From assembly GCA_003164075.1 (NCBI GenBank), contig PLRZ01000493.1:2378-13257 (forward strand): a stretch of 10,880 nt of DNA, in the 5' to 3' direction. A program made the translations under genes and the position numbers. The notes under the pieces were generated by a model that was not told the origin of the DNA, did not search any database, and was given only the letters and a program-made list of their open reading frames with translations. Positions 1 through 5,287 of the stretch are shown in pieces (within the stretch, counting starts at the first letter, position 1; each line of letters opens with the position of its first letter). Origin of the DNA: Bryobacterales bacterium. Its GTDB lineage: Bacteria > Acidobacteriota > Terriglobia > Bryobacterales > Bryobacteraceae.

Positions 1-561
1 CGCGTGGTGCTGCAGGCGGCGCGGCGCGCGGGGCTGCGGCTGCGGCTGCATGCCGACCAGTTCAGCGCGGATTACGGATCGCTGCTGGCCGCGGAACTGG
101 GCGCGGACACGGCGGACCATCTGGAGTCCACCGGTCCACGCGGCATGGAGGCGCTGGGAGCGGCGGGCGTGATGCCGGTGCTGCTGCCGGCGTCGGTTTA
201 CGCGCTGGGGTCGGCGCACTATCCCGCGGCGCGGAAAATGATCGAGTCGGGGCTGCCGGTGGTGCTGGCGACGGATTTCAATCCGGGGTCGTCACCCACC
301 GCGTCGATGCCGATGGTGCTGTCGCTGGCGGCGACACAATTGAAGATGAGGGCGGCCGAATCGATCGTCGCGGCCACCATCAACGCGGCGTATAGTTTGC
401 GGCGCGGGGAAAATATTGGCTCATTGGAAGCGGGGAAATGGGCCGATTTTGCGATCCACGATTGCGACGACTTCAGGGAACTCCCCTACTTCTTCGGGCG
501 CGATCCGGCGGCGGCGGTATATATAGGCGGTGTCTGTAATTACAAATTATTACGGAATTAA
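1..561 (+). CDS. hutI: Imidazolonepropionase, C-terminal part (5' end outside window)
   Basis: This enzyme hydrolyses 4-imidazolone-5-propionate to N-formimino-L-glutamate, the third step of cytoplasmic histidine degradation. The reading frame is open from base 1, so the visible 186 residues are only the C-terminal part of a protein usually about 400 residues long. The amidohydrolase metal and active-site signatures are visible: HADQ (His17 of the fragment), DHLE (His40) and [11 protein letters not shown] (Asp92). They are followed by the family's closing segment, [15 protein letters not shown], which packs onto the composite beta-sandwich. The stop is TAA at 559-561. No other hut gene lies downstream, so any hut partners must be to the left. 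The motif set is specific to HutI among amidohydrolases. Confidence 0.93.
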   Translation, partial: RVVLQAARRAGLRLRLHADQFSADYGSLLAAELGADTADHLESTGPRGMEALGAAGVMPVLLPASVYALGSAHYPAARKMIESGLPVVLATDFNPGSSPTASMPMVLSLAATQLKMRAAESIVAATINAAYSLRRGENIGSLEAGKWADFAIHDCDDFRELPYFFGRDPAAAVYIGGVCNYKLLRN

Positions 562-583
562 TGATCGATTCGGCGTCCCGATA

Positions 584-601
584 CGTCTAAGCAAGTAGAC
601 G
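584..601. promoter_or_regulatory. Hairpin/operator-like inverted repeat before the 612 gene
   Basis: Perfect 6-bp arms CGTCTA (584-589) and TAGACG (596-601) flank a 6-nt spacer, lying between the hutI stop and the ATG at 612. No T-tract follows, so it does not look like a simple intrinsic terminator. It could be an operator or a short RNA hairpin just ahead of the start codon. A repeat this short can arise by chance. Confidence 0.25.
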
Positions 602-611
602 GGAATTCATT

Positions 612-935
612 ATGGAAGACCAGAGCGCGGAAGCCAAACTGCATGAGTTGCGGAGCAAGACGAATCGGCAGCTCGCGTCATTGATTAGTCACAAACTGGA
701 CCGCGGGTTGGCGTTTGCGCGCGTACTGGAAAGCGAAGGCCGCACCAATTGGGCGTCGATGGAGCACTTCGTGGTAAATGCCGAGAAGGCGTTGACGGAA
801 GCCAATGCGTGGATGCCGCTGCTCACCGGGCCGACGCCACTGGAGCGGCGCCGCCTGGCTTTCAAGATGGCCCAATTGCGTGGCGCGCTGGAACGCAGGC
901 GTGCGTGCCAAGTGCGCGTGCAGGCCGCCTGCTAA
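612..935 (+). CDS. Small helical protein of unknown function
   Basis: I do not recognise this 107-residue protein. It has no signal peptide or membrane segment. It is rich in Ala, Leu, Arg and Glu and is predicted by eye to be almost entirely helical, for example residues 5-45 and 50-68. A single break occurs at LLTGPTP (about 70-76), followed by a basic helix containing LERRRLAFKMAQLRGALERRR (about 77-97). The helix-turn-helix hairpin shape with charged faces would suit a small protein-interaction module. The ATG at 612 has only a weak upstream purine run (GACGGGA). The gene stands alone on the plus strand, 50 nt after hutI and 79 nt before the M1 peptidase. Codon use looks like the neighbours, which supports it being real. 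Confidence 0.6.
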   Translation: MEDQSAEAKLHELRSKTNRQLASLISHKLDRGLAFARVLESEGRTNWASMEHFVVNAEKALTEANAWMPLLTGPTPLERRRLAFKMAQLRGALERRRACQVRVQAAC

Positions 936-1000
936 GTATACCGCTTCAAAAGTTCGCCGACGTATTACGGAACGAGGCTGCCGGCCGGGCCGCGATGCAG

Positions 1001-1006
1001 TATAGT
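1001..1006 (+). promoter_or_regulatory. -10-like hexamer directly before the M1 peptidase
   Basis: TATAGT ends 8 nt before the ATG at 1015, and no Shine-Dalgarno sequence can be seen in between. A weak -35 candidate, CTGCCG, sits 17 nt upstream at 978-983. The spacing would place the transcript start at or within a few nt of the start codon, giving a leaderless mRNA. Confidence 0.45.
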
Positions 1007-1014
1007 AGGTTTCC

Positions 1015-2607
1015 ATGAAGAGACTCGCGGCGAGCCTGGCCCTGTTCGTGTCCCTGGTCTTCGCCGACACCTATCGGCGCCAGCCCGGCGTGGATGTCCA
1101 GCACTATGTCTTTCGCGTGACGCTGAGCGACGACAGCGATGAGGTGACCGGCGAAACCACCGTGACCTTGCGCTTCGTAAGAGACGGACTGACGGAGTTC
1201 TGGCTGGACCTGGCGTCGGCCTCAGACGGCAAGGGCATGACCGTTTCGGAAGTGACCTCGGCGGGAGCGGCCGTGCGCTACACCCACCAGGCGGACCGGC
1301 TGACGCTGGCGCTGGCCCCTCCGTCGAAGGCCGGGGAACTGCGAGAGTTTACCGTGAAGTATCGCGGCACGGCGGCCAACGGGCTCAAAACGGTGCGGAA
1401 CAAATTCGGCGAACGCTGTTTTTTTAGCGTCAACTGGCCCGACATGGCGCACCAGTGGCTACCGACCATCGACCACCCGTCCGACAAGGCGACCAGCGAG
1501 TTCGTAGTCACCGCACCCGTGAAATATCAGGTGGTGGCCAACGGACTGCTCCAGGAGACCATCGATCTGGGCGACGGCCGGCGGCTGACGCACTGGAAAC
1601 AATCGGTGCCCATCGCCACGTGGCTGAATAATATCGGGGTGGCGCAATTCGCCGTGCGGCACTATGGCACGGGCGCGGGTGTGCCGCTCGAGACGTGGCT
1701 GTTCCATCAGGACCGCGACCCCGGCATGACCACTTTCGAGGAGCCCACGCGCCAGGCCATGGCGTTCTATAGCGAGCACATTGGCCCGTATCCTTACGAA
1801 AAGCTGGCCGATGTGGAGGCCGCCGGCATGGGCGGAGGGATGGAGCACGCCAGCGAGATTTTCTTCGGACAGGGCTCCGTGAGCGGCCGGCCGAATTTGA
1901 GCCTGGTCGCGCACGAGACCGCGCATCAGTGGTTCGGCGATTCGGTGACGGAAAAAGATTGGGACGACGTGTGGTTGAGCGAGGGCTTCGCCACCTACTT
2001 CCAGCAGCTCACCACCGAGCACTACGAGGGCCGCGATGCCTTCGTGGCCGGGCTCCAAAGAAATCGCCGCAGCGTCTTCAATACCGAGAAACGGCTGCCC
2101 GGCGTGGCCGTGGTGCAGGACAAGCCATGGCAGGGCATTCCGAACCAGATTGTCTACCAGAAGGGCGGCTGGGTGTTGCACGTGTTACGCGGGCAGATCG
2201 ACACGGACAAGTTCTGGGCCGGCATTCGCGAGTATTACCGGCGCTATCGCGACGGGAATGCGTCGACCGGGGAATTCCGCCGGGTGATGGAAGAGGTGTC
2301 GGGCGCGGACCTCGGATGGTTCTTCGAGCAGTGGCTCTATCGCGCGGGATCTCCGGCGGTGGAGGGCGGATGGAAGTATAACGCGGCCACGAAGAAGATC
2401 GAGGTGGAGCTGACGCAGACGCAGGCCGGCGAGGCGTTCCGTCTGCCGCTCGAAGTAGCGGTGAGGGGCGCGCAGGCGCGGATCGAGAAAATCGAGATGA
2501 CGGGCAAGCGGCAAAGCTTCGAAATCGCGGCGGACCAGGAGCCCGCGTCGGTGGAACTGGATCCCAATACCTGGATGCTGATGGACGCCAAGTTCGCGAA
2601 ACGCTGA
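1015..2607 (+). CDS. Secreted M1-family zinc metallopeptidase (aminopeptidase N-like)
   Basis: The product is a 530-residue gluzincin peptidase expected to remove N-terminal residues from peptides outside the cytoplasm. Residues 1-17 form a signal peptide: KR, then a hydrophobic stretch, then a VFA-type cleavage site. The N-terminal beta domain covers about 25-215. The catalytic domain carries the zinc motif HEXXH as HETAH (300-304) with the third ligand Glu323 in LSEGFATYF, giving HEXXH-18-E. The exopeptidase loop reads GGMEH (274-278) where GAMEN is usual, so the Asn is replaced by His. The likely transition-state Tyr is Tyr381 in IVYQKGGWVLH. A short C-terminal beta domain (about 445-530) ends the protein, and the long helical C-terminal domain of PepN is absent. 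It is preceded by a -10-like box and no ribosome binding site. Confidence 0.93.
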   Translation: MKRLAASLALFVSLVFADTYRRQPGVDVQHYVFRVTLSDDSDEVTGETTVTLRFVRDGLTEFWLDLASASDGKGMTVSEVTSAGAAVRYTHQADRLTLALAPPSKAGELREFTVKYRGTAANGLKTVRNKFGERCFFSVNWPDMAHQWLPTIDHPSDKATSEFVVTAPVKYQVVANGLLQETIDLGDGRRLTHWKQSVPIATWLNNIGVAQFAVRHYGTGAGVPLETWLFHQDRDPGMTTFEEPTRQAMAFYSEHIGPYPYEKLADVEAAGMGGGMEHASEIFFGQGSVSGRPNLSLVAHETAHQWFGDSVTEKDWDDVWLSEGFATYFQQLTTEHYEGRDAFVAGLQRNRRSVFNTEKRLPGVAVVQDKPWQGIPNQIVYQKGGWVLHVLRGQIDTDKFWAGIREYYRRYRDGNASTGEFRRVMEEVSGADLGWFFEQWLYRAGSPAVEGGWKYNAATKKIEVELTQTQAGEAFRLPLEVAVRGAQARIEKIEMTGKRQSFEIAADQEPASVELDPNTWMLMDAKFAKR

Positions 2608-2620
2608 CCGGCGAGCCGGT
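2607..2620. repeat. Small hairpin at the M1 peptidase stop codon
   Basis: ACCGG (2607-2611) and CCGGT (2616-2620) pair around a CGAG loop, beginning at the last base of the TGA stop. No U-tract follows, so it may protect the mRNA 3' end rather than terminate transcription. Confidence 0.3.
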
Positions 2621-2651
2621 ACGACTCTCCGAGATCCTTCGTGGTGCGGGC

Positions 2652-2664
2652 AATCACGGTGATT
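2652..2664. repeat. Short inverted repeat in the convergent intergenic region
   Basis: AATCAC and GTGATT are perfect arms around a single G, followed by TTC. Read as RNA it gives a weak A/U-rich hairpin ahead of a short U run. It could contribute to termination after the M1 gene, or it may be chance. Confidence 0.22.
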
Positions 2665-2679
2665 TTCGAGATCAACGGC

Positions 2680-2698
2680 CGCTCGCTGGCGAGCGTTT
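2680..2698 (+). terminator. Candidate weak terminator between convergent genes
   Basis: CGCTCG (2680-2685) pairs perfectly with CGAGCG (2690-2695) around a CTGG tetraloop, followed by TTT. The GC stem and short T run lie 73 nt after the M1 peptidase stop, between two convergent genes. The T run is too short for a confident intrinsic terminator. Confidence 0.35.
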
Positions 2699-2748
2699 CG
2701 GAGGTGGGGCAGGCACAAACTCCACGGCGACAATGGTAGAAATGCCCG

Positions 2749-3171
2749 CTACCCCGCGCGTTCCGACGCCTCTTCGGCATCGCCATACACTTCTTCGCGG
2801 ATGATTTTCTCGGTAGCCTCGTTCAAATAACTGTTCAGCGCCGCCCGCAGTTCCTGATACTCCGGCCACAGCGTCTGCTGGACGAAGGACCGGGGCGCGT
2901 TGACGACTATGGTGGTCATGCGCTGGCGCTTGTAGCGGAAAGGCTTCAGGCCATAGCGGCGGCACAACGCCGTGAAAAGTCGTCTCTGCCAGGGATCGGG
3001 TATGCTGAACTGGAACTCCACCGGCGGCTCGGTCCTCACCGTACTGCCGAGGACCTTCCTGATGCGCTCGATGGCCGCCGCGGCGGCGTCCCGTTCTCCC
3101 ACGGTGGTCGCGCCTTCGAACAACGCCTGGATCTTGCGCAATCTCTCGCGAAGCTGCTCCTCGGTGGTCAT
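2749..3171 (-). CDS. Conserved hypothetical protein (DUF2786-like, from memory)
   Basis: This is a 140-residue soluble protein with no catalytic motif that I can name. The N-terminal half (about 5-42) is a helical hairpin, LRERLRKIQALFEGATT followed by AAAAAIERIRKVL. The middle (about 50-95) is mixed alpha/beta with many aromatic and basic residues, including PDPWQRRLFTALCRRYGLK and the strand TTIVVNAP. The C-terminal end is acidic and helical. The arrangement recalls a widespread family I remember as DUF2786-like, and I cannot confirm this without a profile search. The start at ATG 3171 is supported by GAGGGA (3182-3177) 5 nt upstream and by TACAAT (3189-3184) as a possible -10. It is convergent with the M1 peptidase and divergent from the membrane protein. 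Confidence 0.8.
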   Translation of the reverse strand: MTTEEQLRERLRKIQALFEGATTVGERDAAAAAIERIRKVLGSTVRTEPPVEFQFSIPDPWQRRLFTALCRRYGLKPFRYKRQRMTTIVVNAPRSFVQQTLWPEYQELRAALNSYLNEATEKIIREEVYGDAEEASERAG

Positions 3172-3176
3172 GGTGG

Positions 3177-3189
3177 TCCCTCGATTGTA
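3177..3189 (-). promoter_or_regulatory. -10-like box and Shine-Dalgarno for the 2749-3171 gene
   Basis: On the minus strand TACAAT (3189-3184) is followed by GAGGGA (3182-3177) and then, after 5 nt, the ATG at 3171. The ribosome binding site is convincing. No good -35 hexamer is visible, so the promoter assignment is tentative. Confidence 0.45.
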
Positions 3190-3190
3190 C

Positions 3191-3200
3191 CTCCATGGAG
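3191..3200. promoter_or_regulatory. 10-bp palindrome in the divergent promoter region
   Basis: CTCCATGGAG is a perfect 10-bp palindrome lying 20 nt upstream of the minus-strand start at 3171 and 62 nt upstream of the plus-strand start at 3262. It abuts the TACAAT box. The position suits an operator for a dimeric regulator, possibly the winged-helix protein encoded at 3848. This is inference from location only. Confidence 0.3.
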
Positions 3201-3225
3201 CGTTAGCCTTTGCCGCAAAAAGTAC

Positions 3226-3254
3226 TTGAAATCCATCGGCGGCAGGTATATGCT
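3226..3254 (+). promoter_or_regulatory. Promoter for the membrane protein operon (leaderless type)
   Basis: TTGAAA (3226-3231) and TATGCT (3249-3254) are separated by 17 nt, the optimal sigma-70 spacing. The -10 ends 7 nt before the in-frame ATG at 3262, so transcription should begin at or next to that ATG. This argues that the upstream in-frame TTG (3226) and ATG (3250), which lie inside the promoter boxes, are not the translation start. Confidence 0.55.
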
Positions 3255-3261
3255 GGAACTC

Positions 3262-3858
3262 ATGGCGACCCTACGTCCCGAACCCGTGCAACTGCACGAG
3301 CACGCCATGGACAACCTGCGGTACATCCGCCGCACGTTGGAGCGTGCCGGCGAGTTTACCGCGGTACCGGGAATCGGCGGCATGCTGATGGGGTCCACTG
3401 CCCTGGTGGCGGCGTGGATCGCCGGTCCGCGCACTGCGGCTCCCCGCTGGCTGGCGGTCTGGCTGCTGGAAGCCGTGGTGGCATTGTCGATCGGCATCGC
3501 CGCCGCGGCGCACAAATCGAAACGCGTGCGTATCCCTCTGCTGTCCGGTCCCGGGCGAAAGTTTGTGGCCGGTCTTGCCCCGGCCATGCTCGCCGGCGCG
3601 GTCCTCACGCTGGTCTTGTTCCGCCTGGGAGTGCCGGGAGTTCTGCCGGGCATCTGGCTGCTGCTTTATGGCGCCGGAGTAGTATCCGGGGGCGCATCGT
3701 CGGTACGGGTGGTGCCGGCCATGGGCGCCTGCTTCATGCTGGCGGGAGCCGTGGCGCTCTTCCTGCCGGCCACCTCGGGCGACCTGCTTCTGGCCGCTGG
3801 ATTTGGCGGCTTGCACATCCTGTTCGGTACCATCATTGCGGTGAAATATGGCGGGTAA
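3262..3858 (+). CDS. Six-helix integral membrane protein, unknown function
   Basis: The product is 198 residues from ATG 3262; the frame could be extended to a TTG at 3226. A cytoplasmic-looking helical segment (about 8-30, LHEHAMDNLRYIRRTLERAG) precedes six hydrophobic stretches at about 36-54, 63-82, 101-120, 126-143, 152-169 and 175-193. Loops are short and two are basic (KSKRVR at 85-90), which suggests inner-membrane placement. I see no transporter or enzyme motif. Its last 11 nt overlap the next gene, a winged-helix regulator, which implies translational coupling. The pair looks like a membrane protein plus dedicated regulator module, so a role in sensing or in the regulator's target process is possible. 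No function should be assigned from sequence alone. Confidence 0.82.
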   Translation: MATLRPEPVQLHEHAMDNLRYIRRTLERAGEFTAVPGIGGMLMGSTALVAAWIAGPRTAAPRWLAVWLLEAVVALSIGIAAAAHKSKRVRIPLLSGPGRKFVAGLAPAMLAGAVLTLVLFRLGVPGVLPGIWLLLYGAGVVSGGASSVRVVPAMGACFMLAGAVALFLPATSGDLLLAAGFGGLHILFGTIIAVKYGG

Positions 3859-4225
3859 ACAGAACACGGCCAGACGCGAACGAGACAAGAAGCTCCAGCC
3901 CGCGCCGGTCGGCGTGCCGGCCGCGCTCAGCGCGCCTAAACTCGACCGCCTGATTCATGAACGCCTGCGGCTGGGCATCCTGAGCGCGCTCTCCGTCAAC
4001 CAGTCGCTCACCTTCCCGGAACTGAAGAAACTGCTCGACACCACCGACGGTAACCTCAGCGTGCACGCCCGCAAGCTGGAGGAAGCCGCCTACGTTGCCT
4101 GCGCCAAATCCTTCAAAGGCCGCGTGCCCCGAACCGAATATCGCCTTACCGCATCGGGGCGGAAGGCGCTGGAGCGTTACCTGGACCACATGGAAGCCCT
4201 GATCCAGGCTATGCGCGATCGCTGA
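3848..4225 (+). CDS. Winged-helix transcriptional regulator (ArsR/MarR-like, HTH_27 type)
   Basis: This is a 125-residue DNA-binding protein. After a basic, probably disordered N-terminus (1-28) comes a winged helix-turn-helix of about residues 32-112. Its parts are LDRLIHERLRLGILSAL (helix 1), LTFPELKKLLDTTDGNLSVHARKLEEAAYV (helix-turn-helix, with recognition helix about 67-80) and KSFKGRVPRTEYRLT (beta wing, 88-102). The wing and the DGNLSVH...LE pattern match the winged-helix family I know as PF13601. A C-terminal amphipathic helix (103-122) probably dimerises. No metal-binding cysteine cluster or ligand domain is present. The ATG overlaps the upstream membrane gene by 11 nt, with GGTGA just before it. 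The TGA stop lies in the loop of a terminator hairpin. Confidence 0.88.
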   Translation: MAGKQNTARRERDKKLQPAPVGVPAALSAPKLDRLIHERLRLGILSALSVNQSLTFPELKKLLDTTDGNLSVHARKLEEAAYVACAKSFKGRVPRTEYRLTASGRKALERYLDHMEALIQAMRDR

Positions 4226-4238
4226 GCGGTCTTTTTTT
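4217..4238 (+). terminator. Intrinsic terminator with the stop codon in its loop, abutting uppS
   Basis: GATCGC (4217-4222) pairs with GCGGTC (4226-4231), six pairs including one G-T wobble. The TGA stop of the regulator forms the triloop, and seven T residues (4232-4238) follow directly. The next base is the A of the uppS ATG. The hairpin plus U-tract is a textbook intrinsic terminator shape, though the stem is short. It may limit read-through into uppS. Confidence 0.6.
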
Positions 4239-4949
4239 ATGCCCTCTAACTTTATAACGAAAAGTACTCTACACGCGGGGATCATCATGGATGGCAACGG
4301 CCGGTGGGCCCTGGCTCGCGGCTTGCCGCGCGAGGCCGGCCATCGCGCCGGAGTAGAGACCGTTAGCCGCATTGTGGAAGCGGCTCCCGATGCCGGGATC
4401 GGCATCCTGTCCCTGTTCGCCTTCTCGTCCGACAACTGGCGCCGCCCGCGCCTGGAGGTGGACGCCCTGATGCGCCTGCTGGCCCGGTATCTGGAAAAGG
4501 AGGCGGACCGCTGCCTGCAAAGTGGAGTCCGGCTGGAGGTGATCGGGCGCCGCGACCGTCTGAACGCCTCGCTGCGGCAAGCGATCGCGAAGGCCGAGCA
4601 GGCCACCGCCGCCGGCGCCCGACTGTGGCTGCGCATCGCCTTCGATTACTCGGGCCGGGATGCCATTCTGGCCGCCGCGCGCGGTGTGGCCCGTCTTTCC
4701 CGCGAGTCTCTGGAGCACGCCCTCGGGCCGCCTGTCGATCTGCTGATCCGCACCGGCGGCGAACGCCGTCTCAGCGATTTTCTGCTCTGGGAATGCGCCT
4801 ATGCGGAGCTGGTTTTCTCGCCCCGGATGTGGCCCGATTTCAGCGCTGTCGACCTGGCCGCCGCGGTCCGCGAATTCCGCGGACGCGATCGCCGTTTCGG
4901 CGCTATCCCGCCGCCGCTGGCACGCCGGCAGGAAGCGTGGTTGGATTAA
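4239..4949 (+). CDS. uppS: cis-Prenyltransferase, undecaprenyl-diphosphate-synthase-like
   Basis: This enzyme family condenses isopentenyl diphosphate units in cis onto farnesyl diphosphate. UppS makes the C55 carrier lipid used for peptidoglycan and O-antigen assembly at the inner membrane. The 236-residue protein shows HAGIIMDGNGRWA with the catalytic Asp18, AGHRAGVE (His35), LFAFSSDNWRRP (59-70) and the diphosphate/IPP-binding segment RTGGERRLSDFLLWECAYAELVF (171-193), then WPDF (198-201). Departures from the E. coli-type enzyme are FDYSGR where NYGGR is usual, SDF where SNF is usual, and a visibly short segment between about 150 and 165. It may therefore be a paralogue with a different product length. 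There is no Shine-Dalgarno, because the ATG directly follows a T7 tract. The first start is preferred because the HAGII strand is needed for the fold. The stop lies in the repeat ATTAA that flanks the next element. Confidence 0.87.
   Translation: MPSNFITKSTLHAGIIMDGNGRWALARGLPREAGHRAGVETVSRIVEAAPDAGIGILSLFAFSSDNWRRPRLEVDALMRLLARYLEKEADRCLQSGVRLEVIGRRDRLNASLRQAIAKAEQATAAGARLWLRIAFDYSGRDAILAAARGVARLSRESLEHALGPPVDLLIRTGGERRLSDFLLWECAYAELVFSPRMWPDFSAVDLAAAVREFRGRDRRFGAIPPPLARRQEAWLD
4945..4949 (+). repeat. Left copy of a candidate target-site duplication (ATTAA)
   Basis: ATTAA at 4945-4949 is repeated at 5113-5117, exactly outside the perfect terminal inverted repeats of the element at 4950-5112. 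The left copy contains the TAA stop of the prenyltransferase gene. The match extends to GGATTAA (4943-4949 and 5111-5117) when the terminal GG of the right arm is included. Confidence 0.6.
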
Positions 4950-5112
4950 CCTAAAAACGGCGGTTGACAGGCCGCCACGCAGGCTTCCTCTTTAGCCCCA
5001 AGTGCTTGCAGAAACGGCAGTTGTCACCCAACGGGTGAACTGCGCGGCAGTTGGAGACCCATACAGGTCTCGGACTTGCCGGCAACGCCGGCAGGCAACC
5101 GCCGTTTTTAGG
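4950..5112. mobile_element. Miniature inverted-repeat element (MITE-like), 163 bp
   Basis: Perfect 17-bp terminal inverted repeats, CCTAAAAACGGCGGTTG (4950-4966) and its complement (5096-5112), are bounded by a 5-bp direct repeat ATTAA (4945-4949, 5113-5117). That is the hallmark of a small non-autonomous transposable element. The interior has no credible ORF and folds into further hairpins. These are GCAGGC/GCTTGC (4979-4984/5004-5009, one wobble), a bulged 11-bp stem at 5017-5043 with an AAC loop, GAGACC/GGTCTC (5054-5059/5066-5071), and TGCCGGC/GCCGGCA around AAC (5077-5093). The motif CGGCRGTTG recurs at 4958, 5015 and 5045. Because the arms carry A5 and T5 tracts next to GC-rich stems, it could also act as a bidirectional terminator for uppS. 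No transposase is nearby. Confidence 0.65.
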
Positions 5113-5117
5113 ATTAA
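5113..5117 (+). repeat. Right copy of a candidate target-site duplication (ATTAA)
   Basis: This is the direct copy of ATTAA 4945-4949, immediately outside the right terminal inverted repeat of the 163-bp element. Confidence 0.6.
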
Positions 5118-5146
5118 GGATTCTGCTTGGAGAATTGTGGGGCAGA

Positions 5147-5152
5147 CTTTAG
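5147..5152 (+). repeat. Left copy of candidate target-site duplication CTTTAG
   Basis: CTTTAG at 5147-5152 recurs at 5282-5287, directly outside the inverted repeats of the 129-bp inner element. Removing one copy and the element restores a perfect hairpin across the junction. Confidence 0.45.
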
Positions 5153-5281
5153 AGGCGCTTGCAAAATTCGGTATTGAACCCGCTCCCTCACGGTCGCGGC
5201 TCGGTAAGTGCTTGCCTTTCAACGTGGCTTTTCCGAGCCGCGCGCGCAAGCAAGCGGTTTCTTCGAATTTTGCAAGTTCCT
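5153..5281. mobile_element. Second miniature inverted-repeat element (129 bp), nested
   Basis: The ends AGGCGCTTGCAAAATTCG (5153-5170) and, as complement, AGGAACTTGCAAAATTCG (5264-5281) match at 16 of 18 positions, with 13 in a perfect run. Further in, GAACCCGCT (5176-5184) pairs with AGCGGTTTC (5253-5261) with one mismatch, and CGCGGCTCGG (5195-5204) pairs perfectly with CCGAGCCGCG (5233-5242). The whole element is therefore a long imperfect hairpin with a 28-nt apical loop. A CTTTAG direct repeat flanks it. Its core (CTCCCTCACGGTCGCGGCTCGG) resembles a recurrent repeat I recall from Solibacter-type genomes. Short ORFs through it are not credible genes. Confidence 0.55.
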
Positions 5282-5287
5282 CTTTAG
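5282..5287 (+). repeat. Right copy of candidate target-site duplication CTTTAG
   Basis: This is the direct copy of CTTTAG 5147-5152. The longer string TTCCTCTTTAG (5277-5287) also occurs inside the 163-bp element at 4985-4995, so the hexamer may instead be part of a shared repeat rather than a duplication. Confidence 0.4.

Noticed and set aside
1459..2181. 240-codon minus-strand ORF opposite the M1 peptidase
   Set aside because: It lies wholly antisense to the catalytic domain of a recognised peptidase.
2185..2786. Minus-strand ORFs over the end of the M1 gene and the following gap
   Set aside because: Mostly antisense to the peptidase with no start signal. The two frames overlap each other with unrelated peptides.
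3226..3261. TTG at 3226 and ATG at 3250 as starts of the membrane protein
   Set aside because: TTG 3226 is the -35 hexamer TTGAAA and ATG 3250 lies in the -10 region of the proposed promoter, so ATG 3262 fits better.
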